A DNA stretch of 64,000 nt from assembly GCA_003134695.1 (NCBI GenBank), contig PLCB01000026.1:25945-89944 (forward strand). The letters are read 5' to 3'. Of the stretch, positions 54,578 through 63,183 are shown one piece after another (within the stretch, counting starts at the first letter, position 1; every line of letters begins with the position of its first letter). The translations under genes were made by a program, and so were the position numbers. Source of the DNA: Candidatus Zemynaea palustris. Lineage in GTDB: Bacteria; Vulcanimicrobiota; Vulcanimicrobiia; Vulcanimicrobiales; Vulcanimicrobiaceae. The notes beneath the pieces were generated by a model that was given only the letters and a program-made list of their open reading frames with translations, was not told the DNA's origin and searched no databases.

Positions 54578-56704
54578 TCACAGTCTGGGATTGAATTCTA
54601 AACTTTTTGCCAAGAACGCGTAGAAGTCAGCCGTCATCGCAATTGCCTTGTCCGTCGTCAAGCCGGCGAAGTGTCCTTCGTTCGTTTCAACGCGAAGCAG
54701 GATTGGAGCTCCGTCTGCCTGCGCGTGCTGAAGCGCCGCTGCAAACTTAAAGGAATGCGACGGATGTACGCGGTCGTCGTGATCCGCCGTCGCGATAAGT
54801 GTGGGCGGATAACGCGTTCCATCCTTGACGTTATTCAGCGGAGAATATGCATACAACGTCTTGAACTGTTGCTCGGAGGCCTCGGCTGAGCCATACTCGG
54901 GAATCCAAAACTTCCCGATAGTGAACTTCTGGTATCGTAACATGTCGAACACGCCTTCTTCAGCGATCACTGCGCCGAAGAGATCGGGCCGCTGCGTGAC
55001 GACGGCTCCCACGAGGAGTCCACCGTTCGAGCCTCCGTTGACTGCGAGCTTCGGCTTGGAGGTGATCTTGCGATCGATCAGCATCTGCGCGGCGGCGATG
55101 AAGTCGTCGAATACGCGCTGCTTGTTGGCCAGCATCCCGGCCTCGTGCCAGGTTTCGCCGTACTCGCCGCCCCCGCGTAAGATTGCGACGGCGTACGCAC
55201 CGCCCATCTCGAGCCACATGGCATTCGCCTGATAGAAATAAGGATTCCAGGAGATGTTGAACCCTCCATAGCCGGAGAGTATCGTCGGCGTCGAGCCGTT
55301 GAGCGGCATGTCCCTGCGATGTACGACGAAGACCGGTACCCTCGTTCCGTCATTCGACGTGGTGAAGATTTGCTCGGTAACGTACGGCTTCGGGTCGAAG
55401 GCGATGGCCGAGCGGAATACGAGCGTGCTCTTGGCCGTCGTCGGAGCGTAGCGGAAGATGGCTAAGGGATACGCCCATGATTCAAATGTGTAATAGACGG
55501 CCGGATCGTTGCGCCGCCCACCGAGGTATGCGGTCCCGATAAACGGGAGGGCAATCGTCTTGACCAGACGCCCGTGCAGATCGACGACGCTTAGCACGGA
55601 ATGGGCGTCGTGTAGCCGTGCGACATAAAAGTTGTTCCCGACGAGTAAGACTTGGTCGATCTTATCGGCGCCTTCCGGCACGATATCATGTAAGACGTGC
55701 GCTTGATCGGTAAGATCGAGCCAGGCAACGCGATTTCGCGGTGCGTTCAGGTTCGTCTTTATATAAACCCGCGATCCATCATTGCCCAGAATCGAATACT
55801 GAACATTGTCTTGCAATGGGAAGACGGCGCGAAAGCTGGTGTCGGCTTCGCTACGATATTTCCATGCGAGCGAGTTTCCGTTTACAGCGGTGAGTTGGAA
55901 GAACGAATAGCGTTGATCGTCCATAATGCGAATGCCCGCCAACTCGCTGCCTTTCGCCGCATAGACCAACCGATCCGACGACTGAGGCGTGCCCAATCGA
56001 TGGAACCGGAGTTTTAACGCGCCGAGCGGAGCTAGCGTTTGGTTCGCGGCGTTCGGCGCGTCGTAGCCTCGGTAATAAAAACCCGTGTCGCCGAGCCATG
56101 TCGGAAACGAGTATTTCGACCAGTACAAGACGTCGGGCTCGTCTTTGCCGGTTACGACCGACTTCACGTGCCAGGTCAGCCAGTCGGAACCCCCCGTCTG
56201 AGTCGAATACGCCATGAGCGTCCCATCGTACGTGAAGGAGACTCGACCGAGCTGCACGGTCCCATCCTTTGAAAGCGCGTTGGGATCGAAGAATGATCGG
56301 GCGGGTCCGGTCTCCGAATCGCGGATATAGAGTACGGACTGCGTTTGCAAGCCGCTGTTGCGGAAATAGAACCAGTGCTTACCTGCACGGAAAGGTGGAT
56401 TGACTTTCTCGTAATCGTACAACTTCCGATATGCCGCGGCGATAGCGGCACGTTGCGGAATCGCATCCAGATACGAGCGCGTCAGCTCTCCTTCGGCTTT
56501 GACCCACTGGGCGGTCTGGGGAGAATCGACATCTTCCATCCAACGATACGGATCGGCGACGGTCGTTCCGAAATAGCTATCAATGACGTCGCCGCGAGGC
56601 GTAGCCGGATACGTGGGCGCGGTAGTCGCAGCGTGTGACGGCGGGCTATAGAGCGCCACGACCAGCGCCGTGAAGGCGAATAGGATGCGTGCCAATCCAA
56701 TCAT
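54578..56704 (-). CDS. Prolyl oligopeptidase family serine peptidase (S9A), exported
   Basis: 708 residues. A signal peptide ends SHAATT near 27. A seven-bladed propeller (about 90-440) covers the alpha/beta-hydrolase domain. The triad is Ser near 560 in NGGSNGGLLVG, Asp near 643 in DHDDRVHP and His near 678 in NEGHFAG, all intact. YGGFNISWNPYF and GGGEYGETWHEAG are further S9A marks. It cleaves short peptides after Pro. Its base composition is visibly more AT-rich than neighbouring genes, a sign of transfer. Confidence 0.95.
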   Translation of the reverse strand: MIGLARILFAFTALVVALYSPPSHAATTAPTYPATPRGDVIDSYFGTTVADPYRWMEDVDSPQTAQWVKAEGELTRSYLDAIPQRAAIAAAYRKLYDYEKVNPPFRAGKHWFYFRNSGLQTQSVLYIRDSETGPARSFFDPNALSKDGTVQLGRVSFTYDGTLMAYSTQTGGSDWLTWHVKSVVTGKDEPDVLYWSKYSFPTWLGDTGFYYRGYDAPNAANQTLAPLGALKLRFHRLGTPQSSDRLVYAAKGSELAGIRIMDDQRYSFFQLTAVNGNSLAWKYRSEADTSFRAVFPLQDNVQYSILGNDGSRVYIKTNLNAPRNRVAWLDLTDQAHVLHDIVPEGADKIDQVLLVGNNFYVARLHDAHSVLSVVDLHGRLVKTIALPFIGTAYLGGRRNDPAVYYTFESWAYPLAIFRYAPTTAKSTLVFRSAIAFDPKPYVTEQIFTTSNDGTRVPVFVVHRRDMPLNGSTPTILSGYGGFNISWNPYFYQANAMWLEMGGAYAVAILRGGGEYGETWHEAGMLANKQRVFDDFIAAAQMLIDRKITSKPKLAVNGGSNGGLLVGAVVTQRPDLFGAVIAEEGVFDMLRYQKFTIGKFWIPEYGSAEASEQQFKTLYAYSPLNNVKDGTRYPPTLIATADHDDRVHPSHSFKFAAALQHAQADGAPILLRVETNEGHFAGLTTDKAIAMTADFYAFLAKSLEFNPRL

Positions 56705-56814
56705 TGCTTACCTTCTCGAGATCTCTGACGTTCTGCGAACGGCTTGAGTGACGAGATTGGGCGCCACTGGCTCTCCGCCTTTCGATCAGCCGTGATGGCG
56801 TGCCGCCACCTAAA

Positions 56815-56843
56815 TTGACAGCGTGACAATATGTATATACAAT
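56815..56843 (+). promoter_or_regulatory. Promoter TTGACA-N17-TACAAT
   Basis: A perfect -35 box TTGACA (56815-56820) and the 5/6 -10 box TACAAT (56838-56843) are 17 bases apart, the best promoter match in the window. It drives the MazEF-type pair; the start is expected near 56850. Confidence 0.8.
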
Positions 56844-56855
56844 GTTCACACATTG
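56832..56855 (+). promoter_or_regulatory. Palindromes over the toxin-antitoxin promoter
   Basis: TGTATATACA (56832-56841) is a perfect 10-base palindrome and CAATGT-TCAC-ACATTG (56840-56855) is a perfect 6-bp inverted repeat. Together they cover the -10 box and the start site, as expected for an antitoxin operator. Confidence 0.65.
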
Positions 56856-57155
56856 AGGAAGAATTCAGGGTCTCGGAGGCTTCCGAACGGGGTTTCTGCG
56901 CTGGTTGAAGAGGCGCGGGTTTTCAAGGCTGGCAATAGCCTCGCAATTCGCATCCCAAGTGCCGTAGCCAAAAAACTGGATTTCGAAGACGGTTCAGAAC
57001 TCGAAATGGCCGTCGATCGAGGGGGGCTGTGGATCAGACGCGGCAGGCCGCGGCGTCTAAATTTGCGCGCGCTGATCGAGGGGATCACGCCGGAGAACGT
57101 TCATGGCGAGGTATCGACGGGCCGAGCGATCGGTCGCGAGGTACTTGAAGATTGA
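56853..57155 (+). CDS. AbrB/MazE-type antitoxin
   Basis: About 100 residues from TTG 56853; the start is uncertain, since the family sequence begins near ARVFKAGNSLAIRIP (56922 onward) and no good start lies close to it. The swapped-hairpin AbrB DNA-binding motif is KAGNSLAIRIPSAVAKKLDF. The C-terminal tail should bind the toxin. The stop overlaps the toxin start (TTGA at 57152). It probably represses its own promoter through the adjacent palindromes. Confidence 0.82.
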   Translation: MRKNSGSRRLPNGVSALVEEARVFKAGNSLAIRIPSAVAKKLDFEDGSELEMAVDRGGLWIRRGRPRRLNLRALIEGITPENVHGEVSTGRAIGREVLED

Positions 57156-57493
57156 GCGCGCTTCAGGTACCTGAGGTCGGCGACATTGCGTATCTCGATT
57201 TCGATCCCCAAGCGGGACACGAACAGTCGCGACGCCGGCCTGCTCTTGTTCTAACCCCTTCGGGATACAACGCGAAGGCTGGTCTCGCGATCGTCGCCCC
57301 AATCACTTCCAAGGTAAAGGGATATCCGTTCGAAGTGTCGCTGGGCAAGGGCCTACCGATACAAGGCGTCGTCTTGGCGGATCAATTAAAGTCGCTTGAT
57401 TGGCGCGCCCGAAGATTCAAGTTCGTCTGTAAGGCTCGTAGGTCAGCGCTGCAGCACACGCGGCAGCTCGTCGGCGAGCTACTCGGCGTTTAG
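57152..57493 (+). CDS. MazF/PemK-type endoribonuclease toxin
   Basis: 113 residues from TTG 57152. Family motifs are VGDIAYLDFDPQAGHEQSRR (residues 9-28, with the catalytic Arg), RPALVLTP near 29-36 and IVAPITSKVKGYPFEV near 47-62. GVVLADQLKSLDW near 72-84 is also conserved. It should cut mRNA at a short site; the cleavage sequence cannot be read. It ends directly before the ilvA start, with no gap. Confidence 0.9.
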   Translation: MSALQVPEVGDIAYLDFDPQAGHEQSRRRPALVLTPSGYNAKAGLAIVAPITSKVKGYPFEVSLGKGLPIQGVVLADQLKSLDWRARRFKFVCKARRSALQHTRQLVGELLGV

Positions 57494-58717
57494 TTGTTGG
57501 TTGAGTATTCGGATGTGACCGCGGCGGCGGACCGGATTGCCGATCAGGTCGTGCGCACGCCGGCCGTGCGCGCGCCGTCGCTGATCGAGCGCAGCGGCGC
57601 GAACGTCTGGCTGAAGCTCGAGACGCGGCAACGCACCGGTTCCTTCAAGGATCGCGGCGCCGCGAACCGATTGCTGCAACTCAGCGAAAGCGAACGCAAG
57701 CACGGCGTGATCGCGATGTCGGCCGGGAATCACGCGCAGGCAGTCGCGTATCAAGGGACGCGGCTCGGGATTCCGACGACGATCGTCATGCCCGAACCGA
57801 CGCCGTTCACCAAAGTGCGCCGCACCGAAGCGTTCGGTGCGAAGGTCGTGCTGACGGGCGAAGGCCTCACCGAAGCCGGCGAATACGCGACGCGCGTCGC
57901 CGCCGAACGAAATCTTACGCTCGTCCCTCCCTACGACGACGCGCGGATCGTCGCCGGACAAGGAACGGCCGGACTCGAGTTTGTCGCTGACGTCCCCGAG
58001 CTCGACGTCCTGCTCGTGCCGGTCGGCGGCGGCGGCCTCATCGCGGGCGTCGCGCTCGCGGCGAAGCATGTGAAGCCCGGTATCGAGATCATCGGCGTTC
58101 AGACCGAGCAGTATCCTTCGCTGCAACGCGTCTTGAACGGGTTGCCGCCGCTGCACGGCGCCGCAACGATCGCCGAAGGGATCGCGGTCAAATCGATCGG
58201 CCAAATTCCGCTTGCGATCGTCCGCGAACTCGTCTCCGACGTCATCCTCGTCTCCGATCAGGCGATCGAGTTCGCGATCCATACGCTGCTCGAAGAAGAG
58301 AAGCTACTGGCCGAAGGTGCGGGCGCCGCCGGCGTCGCGGCGTTGCTCGAGCATCGCGATCGCTTTCGCGGCCGCAACGTGGGGATCGTCCTGACCGGCG
58401 GCAACCTCGACACCGGCTTGCTGGCCAACGTGATCATGCGCGTGCGATTGCAAGAAGGGCGGGTCGTGCGGATGCGGGTCGGCATCAGCGATCGGCCCGG
58501 CGTACTCGCCGACGTCGCACGCGTCATCGGCGAGTGCGGCGCGAACATCCTCGACGTCACGCACCAGCGGATGTTTGGGGACGTCTCTTCGAAGAACGCC
58601 GAACTCGATATCACCTGCGAGACGCGCTCGCCGGCCGACCTCGACCGCATTCGGGCGAGACTGAATGAGGCCGGCTACTCGACCAGCCTCCTCGAAACGA
58701 CCGCTCGCAGCCGCTAA
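57494..58717 (+). CDS. ilvA: Threonine ammonia-lyase with ACT domain
   Basis: 407 residues from TTG 57494, immediately after the toxin stop. PLP lysine K52 is in RTGSFKDRG; the phosphate loop VGGGGLIAGVAL lies near 176-187. A single ACT domain fills about 328-405, giving the short form of IlvA (two ACT domains in E. coli). It deaminates threonine to 2-ketobutyrate for isoleucine. It may be transcribed with the toxin-antitoxin pair, as no separate promoter is visible. Confidence 0.92.
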   Translation: MLVEYSDVTAAADRIADQVVRTPAVRAPSLIERSGANVWLKLETRQRTGSFKDRGAANRLLQLSESERKHGVIAMSAGNHAQAVAYQGTRLGIPTTIVMPEPTPFTKVRRTEAFGAKVVLTGEGLTEAGEYATRVAAERNLTLVPPYDDARIVAGQGTAGLEFVADVPELDVLLVPVGGGGLIAGVALAAKHVKPGIEIIGVQTEQYPSLQRVLNGLPPLHGAATIAEGIAVKSIGQIPLAIVRELVSDVILVSDQAIEFAIHTLLEEEKLLAEGAGAAGVAALLEHRDRFRGRNVGIVLTGGNLDTGLLANVIMRVRLQEGRVVRMRVGISDRPGVLADVARVIGECGANILDVTHQRMFGDVSSKNAELDITCETRSPADLDRIRARLNEAGYSTSLLETTARSR

Positions 58718-58723
58718 GCCTAG

Positions 58724-59416
58724 TCAGATGCCGGCGAGGATGCGGGCGTCGTGGGCGAGGTCGGCGGGCGCGACGTCGGGCGGATAGAGTGCGACGATCT
58801 TGCGCGCTCGATCGACGAGGTAGATCGCCTCGCCGTGAACCACGTCGTTCGTCTTCGCGTCGACGACGACGTCGAACGTCGACCAAATCGGCTTGAGTTC
58901 GGACTTCTTCGCCGTCAGACCAACGAACTGCGGATCGAACTGCGTCACGAATCGACGCAGTGCCGCCGGATCGTCGTGCGCCGGATCGACGGTGACCATC
59001 TCGACGCGGACGCCGGAAGACTTCGGGAGGGTGCGATACGCCTTCGCCAACGTCGCCAGCGCGAGCGGGCACGCCTCTTTACAATGCGTGTATCCGAAGA
59101 AGACAAAGGTCGCGGGCGAACTTGCAGCGACGAGCGGCGCCGGCCGGCCGCGCTGGTCGACGAGCATTGCCGCCGGCGCGCTCCGTTCCGGGGCGAACGG
59201 CGTTCCGCGCAGTGCGTCATATGCGTGCCGGCTGGTCCATGCAGAATACACTTGGACGCCGACGATGAGCGCCACCAGCGTCAACGCTGTAACCCCCACT
59301 ATTCCGGCGACCCTTCGCGTAGTCACTCCGAGTCGCTCCGCGTCTGCGTTGAGCAAAACCTTTTTTGCGCGCGCGGGTTGTGCGCCGTGGCGCTCGTCGC
59401 GTTGATGTTCGTCCAC
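58724..59416 (-). CDS. SCO1/SenC family copper protein
   Basis: 230 residues. One transmembrane helix (about 36-58) anchors a thioredoxin-like domain. The copper site is C112-x3-C116 in THCKEACP with His194 in VVHGEAIYLV. SCO proteins deliver copper to the CuA site of cytochrome oxidase, or act as thiol reductases for it. A CuA-like protein is encoded at 8626-8991, a plausible client, though no oxidase operon is here. Confidence 0.92.
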   Translation of the reverse strand: MDEHQRDERHGAQPARAKKVLLNADAERLGVTTRRVAGIVGVTALTLVALIVGVQVYSAWTSRHAYDALRGTPFAPERSAPAAMLVDQRGRPAPLVAASSPATFVFFGYTHCKEACPLALATLAKAYRTLPKSSGVRVEMVTVDPAHDDPAALRRFVTQFDPQFVGLTAKKSELKPIWSTFDVVVDAKTNDVVHGEAIYLVDRARKIVALYPPDVAPADLAHDARILAGI

Positions 59417-59551
59417 GAACCGGTCGGGTTGTTCCTCTTCTCGGCGGCGTTCGGCCTCAATTACATCGCAACCGTGTCATCGCAATTCGCGACGTCCCAC
59501 GCCAGAGCGCCCAACCAGTTCCCGCTTAGCGATTCCCCTCAGGTGCCGCAC

Positions 59552-59866
59552 CTAAATTGGTTCGAAGTGCGAGAACATGTTTTGGAATTCGGCCAAGTTG
59601 GACGGCGTCTCGTACCAGCAGGCTGACTCGAATCGTTTCCATAGCGCGAGGATGACCGGATTTTTGTGGGCGCCCAAGATGGCTTCTTTGGAAACCCACT
59701 CGAAAATCTCGACGATGGTTCCATCTTCTGCGCGCATCACGATCGGCGTCCGTTCGGTAACGAGACCCTCGGCGCGCAAGGGCGGGAGATGGTTGCGTAC
59801 GAGCTCGGCCAACTCGTCTTCGCAACCGGGTCTCGGCTTATAACACGCGACAGAGATCGATCCCAT
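59552..59866 (-). CDS. ABM-like small protein
   Basis: 104 residues with the ferredoxin-like pattern of antibiotic-biosynthesis-monooxygenase (ABM) domains: VACYKPRPGCEDELAELV at the start, then a strand with IVEIFEWVSKEAI and a helix with PVILALWKRF. Members are small dimeric oxygenases or stress proteins. No His/Trp catalytic set can be assigned. It lies 24 bases upstream of the ilvE stop on the same strand but is transcribed after it. Confidence 0.65.
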   Translation of the reverse strand: MGSISVACYKPRPGCEDELAELVRNHLPPLRAEGLVTERTPIVMRAEDGTIVEIFEWVSKEAILGAHKNPVILALWKRFESACWYETPSNLAEFQNMFSHFEPI

Positions 59867-59890
59867 GAACTGCCTCCGCGAGCGATGCTC

Positions 59891-60799
59891 TCAGATATAC
59901 GTAAGCCAATTGTTGAAGCCCTGGTCGCCGCCGCGGGCGGCGTTTGCATAAACGGCCCGCAGCTTCTCCGTGATTGGATGCGACGACGGAAAGATGCGAT
60001 CGTCAACCGACAAGATCGGGATCACCTCCGCGGCGGTGCCGGTGAAGAACGCCTCGTCCGCGTTCATGAGATCGTCGACCGTGATCGGGCCGATCGACGA
60101 CGCGATGCCCTCACGTTCGGCAATTTGCAGAATCGAATCGCGCGTGATGCCGTACAAGACGTCGGCCGAGGCGTCGTTGGTGCAAATTGCGCCGTTCTTC
60201 ACGATGAAGAGGTTTTCGCCGGTTCCTTCGGCGACGTCACCGCGCACGTTGAGCAAGATCGCTTCGTCGTAGCCGCGATCCTTCGCGTCCTGCAGCGCCA
60301 GAACCGAGTTGGTGTAATGACCACCGGCCTTGACGGTAGCAGGCAGCGCAAGCGAAGAGAATTTCTGGATCGGCGAAATCGTCGCGCGAAACCCCGGCGC
60401 GTCGCCACTCAGGGGCGGGAAACCGAAGACGGCGATCATCACGTGCGTCGAGCAGCGCAGGCTCGGGGCCAGCGCAATCGTCTCGTCGCCGAACCAGGCG
60501 AGCGGACGGAGATACGCGTCGTCCATCCCGCTCTCGCGCAGTGTCTGGACACAGACGTCGTGCAGTTGCTCGAGCGAGTAAGGGATCTTCAACCGGTAAT
60601 GCCGCGCCGAGTCCAGGAGGCGGCGCAAATGATCGTCGAGCCGAAAGATTGCGACGCCGCGCGGCGTCGGATAGGCGCGGATGCCTTCGAAGACGCTCGT
60701 GCCGTAGTTGAGGCCGTGCGCGAGGAGCGGGGCGTGGGCGTCGCCGGGCGCGACGAGTTTGCCGTCGAGCCAGTACGTGCGCGGGGGCGCGTTCGTCAC
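59891..60799 (-). CDS. ilvE: Branched-chain amino acid aminotransferase
   Basis: 302 residues from GTG 60799 with AAGAAGG upstream. Class IV PLP fold: HGLNYGTSVFEGIRAY near 28-43, the PLP lysine in KAGGHYTNSVLA near 158, and EGTGENLFIV near 189-198. Last step of Leu, Ile and Val synthesis, transferring nitrogen from glutamate. It completes the set of branched-chain genes in this window except ilvD and leuB. Confidence 0.93.
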   Translation of the reverse strand: MTNAPPRTYWLDGKLVAPGDAHAPLLAHGLNYGTSVFEGIRAYPTPRGVAIFRLDDHLRRLLDSARHYRLKIPYSLEQLHDVCVQTLRESGMDDAYLRPLAWFGDETIALAPSLRCSTHVMIAVFGFPPLSGDAPGFRATISPIQKFSSLALPATVKAGGHYTNSVLALQDAKDRGYDEAILLNVRGDVAEGTGENLFIVKNGAICTNDASADVLYGITRDSILQIAEREGIASSIGPITVDDLMNADEAFFTGTAAEVIPILSVDDRIFPSSHPITEKLRAVYANAARGGDQGFNNWLTYI

Positions 60800-60822
60800 G
60801 TAGCCTTCTTTGCGCCGCCTTG

Positions 60823-63072
60823 TTACGTGCCTGCGCCGCTGCCGATCCGGACCAGATATTTTACGATCCAGCGCTGGATCGTCGCGTTGGCGGCCGGCGT
60901 GCCGTAGTTGACGAAAACCTCGCTGTTGTTGCGGAAGCGCTGATGATATGCGGCGGCGAGATTCAACCCGGGCGAAGCGAAGCCGCCGGTGCCCGAAATC
61001 GAACGCAGCGACAGCGAGAAGCTCGCTTCGTCGCCGAGCGAGTCGGTCAACGAAATGCGGCGGAGATTTTGGCCGTCGCGCGTCGTCAACGAAGGATTGG
61101 AGGTCGGGAAGGTCTCGAGCGTCCCGTCGTACTCGAGGCCGAGCGAAAGCCGGCGGCCGATCGGGCGCGACGTCGTAAGGGTATAGAGACTCAGATAGGT
61201 CGGCCGGACGGTTCCGTCGGCGTTGAACGTGGTGAACGGCCCCCACTGCGTGTAGAAGTCGATCGGCGTCGGCGTGCCGTCCTTGTAGCCGAGCGTGACG
61301 TTGTGCCCGTAGAACGGCACCGTGACACCGCCCGCGTAACCGACGCCGTAACCAACCGGCGCGAGACCGTTTTCATAAAAGCGCACCGCGCTGTACCCCG
61401 GACCGAAGTTTAGGTGAAGCTGGTTGCGAAACTGGAAGTCGAGGTTGGCCCCGAAATCCACTTCGTGGGTCGCTCCCGAGCGATCGACGAACCGGTCGGC
61501 GGTTGCGAAGAACTCGACTCGCTTGAAGATGCCGCGCTTCGGATTTCCGTTGAAGTCGACGTACGACATGGGACCGTTCAGGTCGGCCAAGTTCGTGAAG
61601 CCGTCGATCGGGTTCCACATCGGGCCAACCCCACGATAACCGACGAAAACTTCGTAGTTGCCCTTGTGGACGTCGACGAAATCTTCGGTCTTGTAGGCCA
61701 GACGCGACGTCGTCCCGGGCACGTTACTCCCGCGTTCGGCGCCGTAGTCGAGAGCGTAGACGAAGCCGTTGTGGAGATTTCGGCCGGCGACGGTCGCATC
61801 CCACGTCACGTCGTTGTCCGCGAAGGGGTAGGCCGTCGAATTGCCGTCGGCGTGATGCGCGCTGACCGCATCGAAAGAGTACGAGAAGGTGTGATCTGAA
61901 AGGATGTGCTTGAACGCGAGCACTGAATCGTTGAAGCCTGCTCCGTTCACGTCGATCAAGCCGATCTGCTGAAGACCGTACGAGCCTTCGATCTTGTGGC
62001 CTTGTTCGAACGGACCGATGCCGGGCGAGTACCAAATCAGATTCGGCGCTTGATTGATGCCGACCAGCGATACGGGGTTGAAGAAGTTGGCGCCCTGCGC
62101 AAAGAATGGCCGGTACTCCGTCAGGTTGCGCCGGAATTCTTGGGGCGCGATCGTCTGCTGATCGATCTCGACGTTCGAGAAGTCGGGCGCAAACGCGCCG
62201 ACGTAGGCGATCGACCCCAGGAGCGGGACGTTCACGTCGAGTCCGTAATTCCGCGTCCCCTCCGGCGCGAAGACGCCGGTCGCCTGTTGATAGACGTTTC
62301 GATTGCCTCCGACGCTGTCGAGCGCGAAGAGTTCCGCGCGCGGTTTCGGCCGCGCGGAATTGCCCGCAATCTTGATGCCGTCGACGTACGGCCAAAAGCG
62401 CGCGTCGGTCAACTGCGGGAAGCCACCGTTATTCGGCGAGTCGGTCATGATCGGATCGTAGGCCCACGTCTCGTTCTCGTTGACGGCGGCGATGTGGCGG
62501 ATCAGGTTGAAGCGCCAGCGTTGCACGGCGCCGTTGCTCGCGCGTAAGACGTTGAGCGGGACGATCAGCAGGGCGTCCCAGCCGTCGTCGATGCGTTTGG
62601 TCTGAGCGACCCATTGCGGACTGTACCGCGCCGATTCGGTCGCTTGCTGGTAGCGCACTCCCGCCGGCGTCACCTCGAAGTAGTAGGCTTGGCCGTTCCC
62701 GCTCGTATCGATGCCGACCCCGGCGAAGTCGTCGATGCCGAAACCGACGTTGTTGGTCGTCTGAGTCGCGGTGATCGGCGTGTTCGTCTGAACGCAGTGG
62801 ATCGCGACGTACACGTTGGTGGCGTCGAAGACGATTCGCGCCGTGGTGGGCAGTTTCGCGGGCGTTCGGGTGGTGACCGTCTCAAAGCCGTCGAGCAGCG
62901 GAGCTCCGGCCCAAGCGGGCGCGTTCAAGTCGAACTCGGGCGGCTTTTCAACGTAGATCGCCGGGAAGGACTTGCTCGCGTCGACGTATGCGGAAACCGG
63001 CGCGCAGCAGAGTGCGACGCATGCCACGAGCGCCGCCGGATAGCGCGAAGCCGTCGAGGTTCGTTCGAGCAT
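60823..63072 (-). CDS. Outer-membrane protein with CBM9-like domain (DUF5916 type)
   Basis: About 749 residues from ATG 63072, chosen since a signal peptide (MLERTSTASR...APVSAYV) begins there. Residues 40-215 form a CBM9-like beta-sandwich (LNAPAWAGAPLLDGF; VYVAIHC; GFGIDDFAGVGID). The rest is a DUF5916-type barrel with alternating aromatic strands (GYRGVGPMWNPIDGF, YLSLYTLTTSRPIGRR). It probably lies in the outer membrane; in other phyla it is a carbohydrate-binding or unknown surface protein. It supports a diderm envelope. Confidence 0.85.
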   Translation of the reverse strand: MLERTSTASRYPAALVACVALCCAPVSAYVDASKSFPAIYVEKPPEFDLNAPAWAGAPLLDGFETVTTRTPAKLPTTARIVFDATNVYVAIHCVQTNTPITATQTTNNVGFGIDDFAGVGIDTSGNGQAYYFEVTPAGVRYQQATESARYSPQWVAQTKRIDDGWDALLIVPLNVLRASNGAVQRWRFNLIRHIAAVNENETWAYDPIMTDSPNNGGFPQLTDARFWPYVDGIKIAGNSARPKPRAELFALDSVGGNRNVYQQATGVFAPEGTRNYGLDVNVPLLGSIAYVGAFAPDFSNVEIDQQTIAPQEFRRNLTEYRPFFAQGANFFNPVSLVGINQAPNLIWYSPGIGPFEQGHKIEGSYGLQQIGLIDVNGAGFNDSVLAFKHILSDHTFSYSFDAVSAHHADGNSTAYPFADNDVTWDATVAGRNLHNGFVYALDYGAERGSNVPGTTSRLAYKTEDFVDVHKGNYEVFVGYRGVGPMWNPIDGFTNLADLNGPMSYVDFNGNPKRGIFKRVEFFATADRFVDRSGATHEVDFGANLDFQFRNQLHLNFGPGYSAVRFYENGLAPVGYGVGYAGGVTVPFYGHNVTLGYKDGTPTPIDFYTQWGPFTTFNADGTVRPTYLSLYTLTTSRPIGRRLSLGLEYDGTLETFPTSNPSLTTRDGQNLRRISLTDSLGDEASFSLSLRSISGTGGFASPGLNLAAAYHQRFRNNSEVFVNYGTPAANATIQRWIVKYLVRIGSGAGT

Positions 63073-63183
63073 CGCCAATATAGCCGTCGGTCGGCCAAAA
63101 AGTTGCACGTTGAGAGCGTACGGGAACTCGACCCGGCAATCAATCAACGAAACCTCATTCGGGTCTGAGAGTTCTCATCGGCG

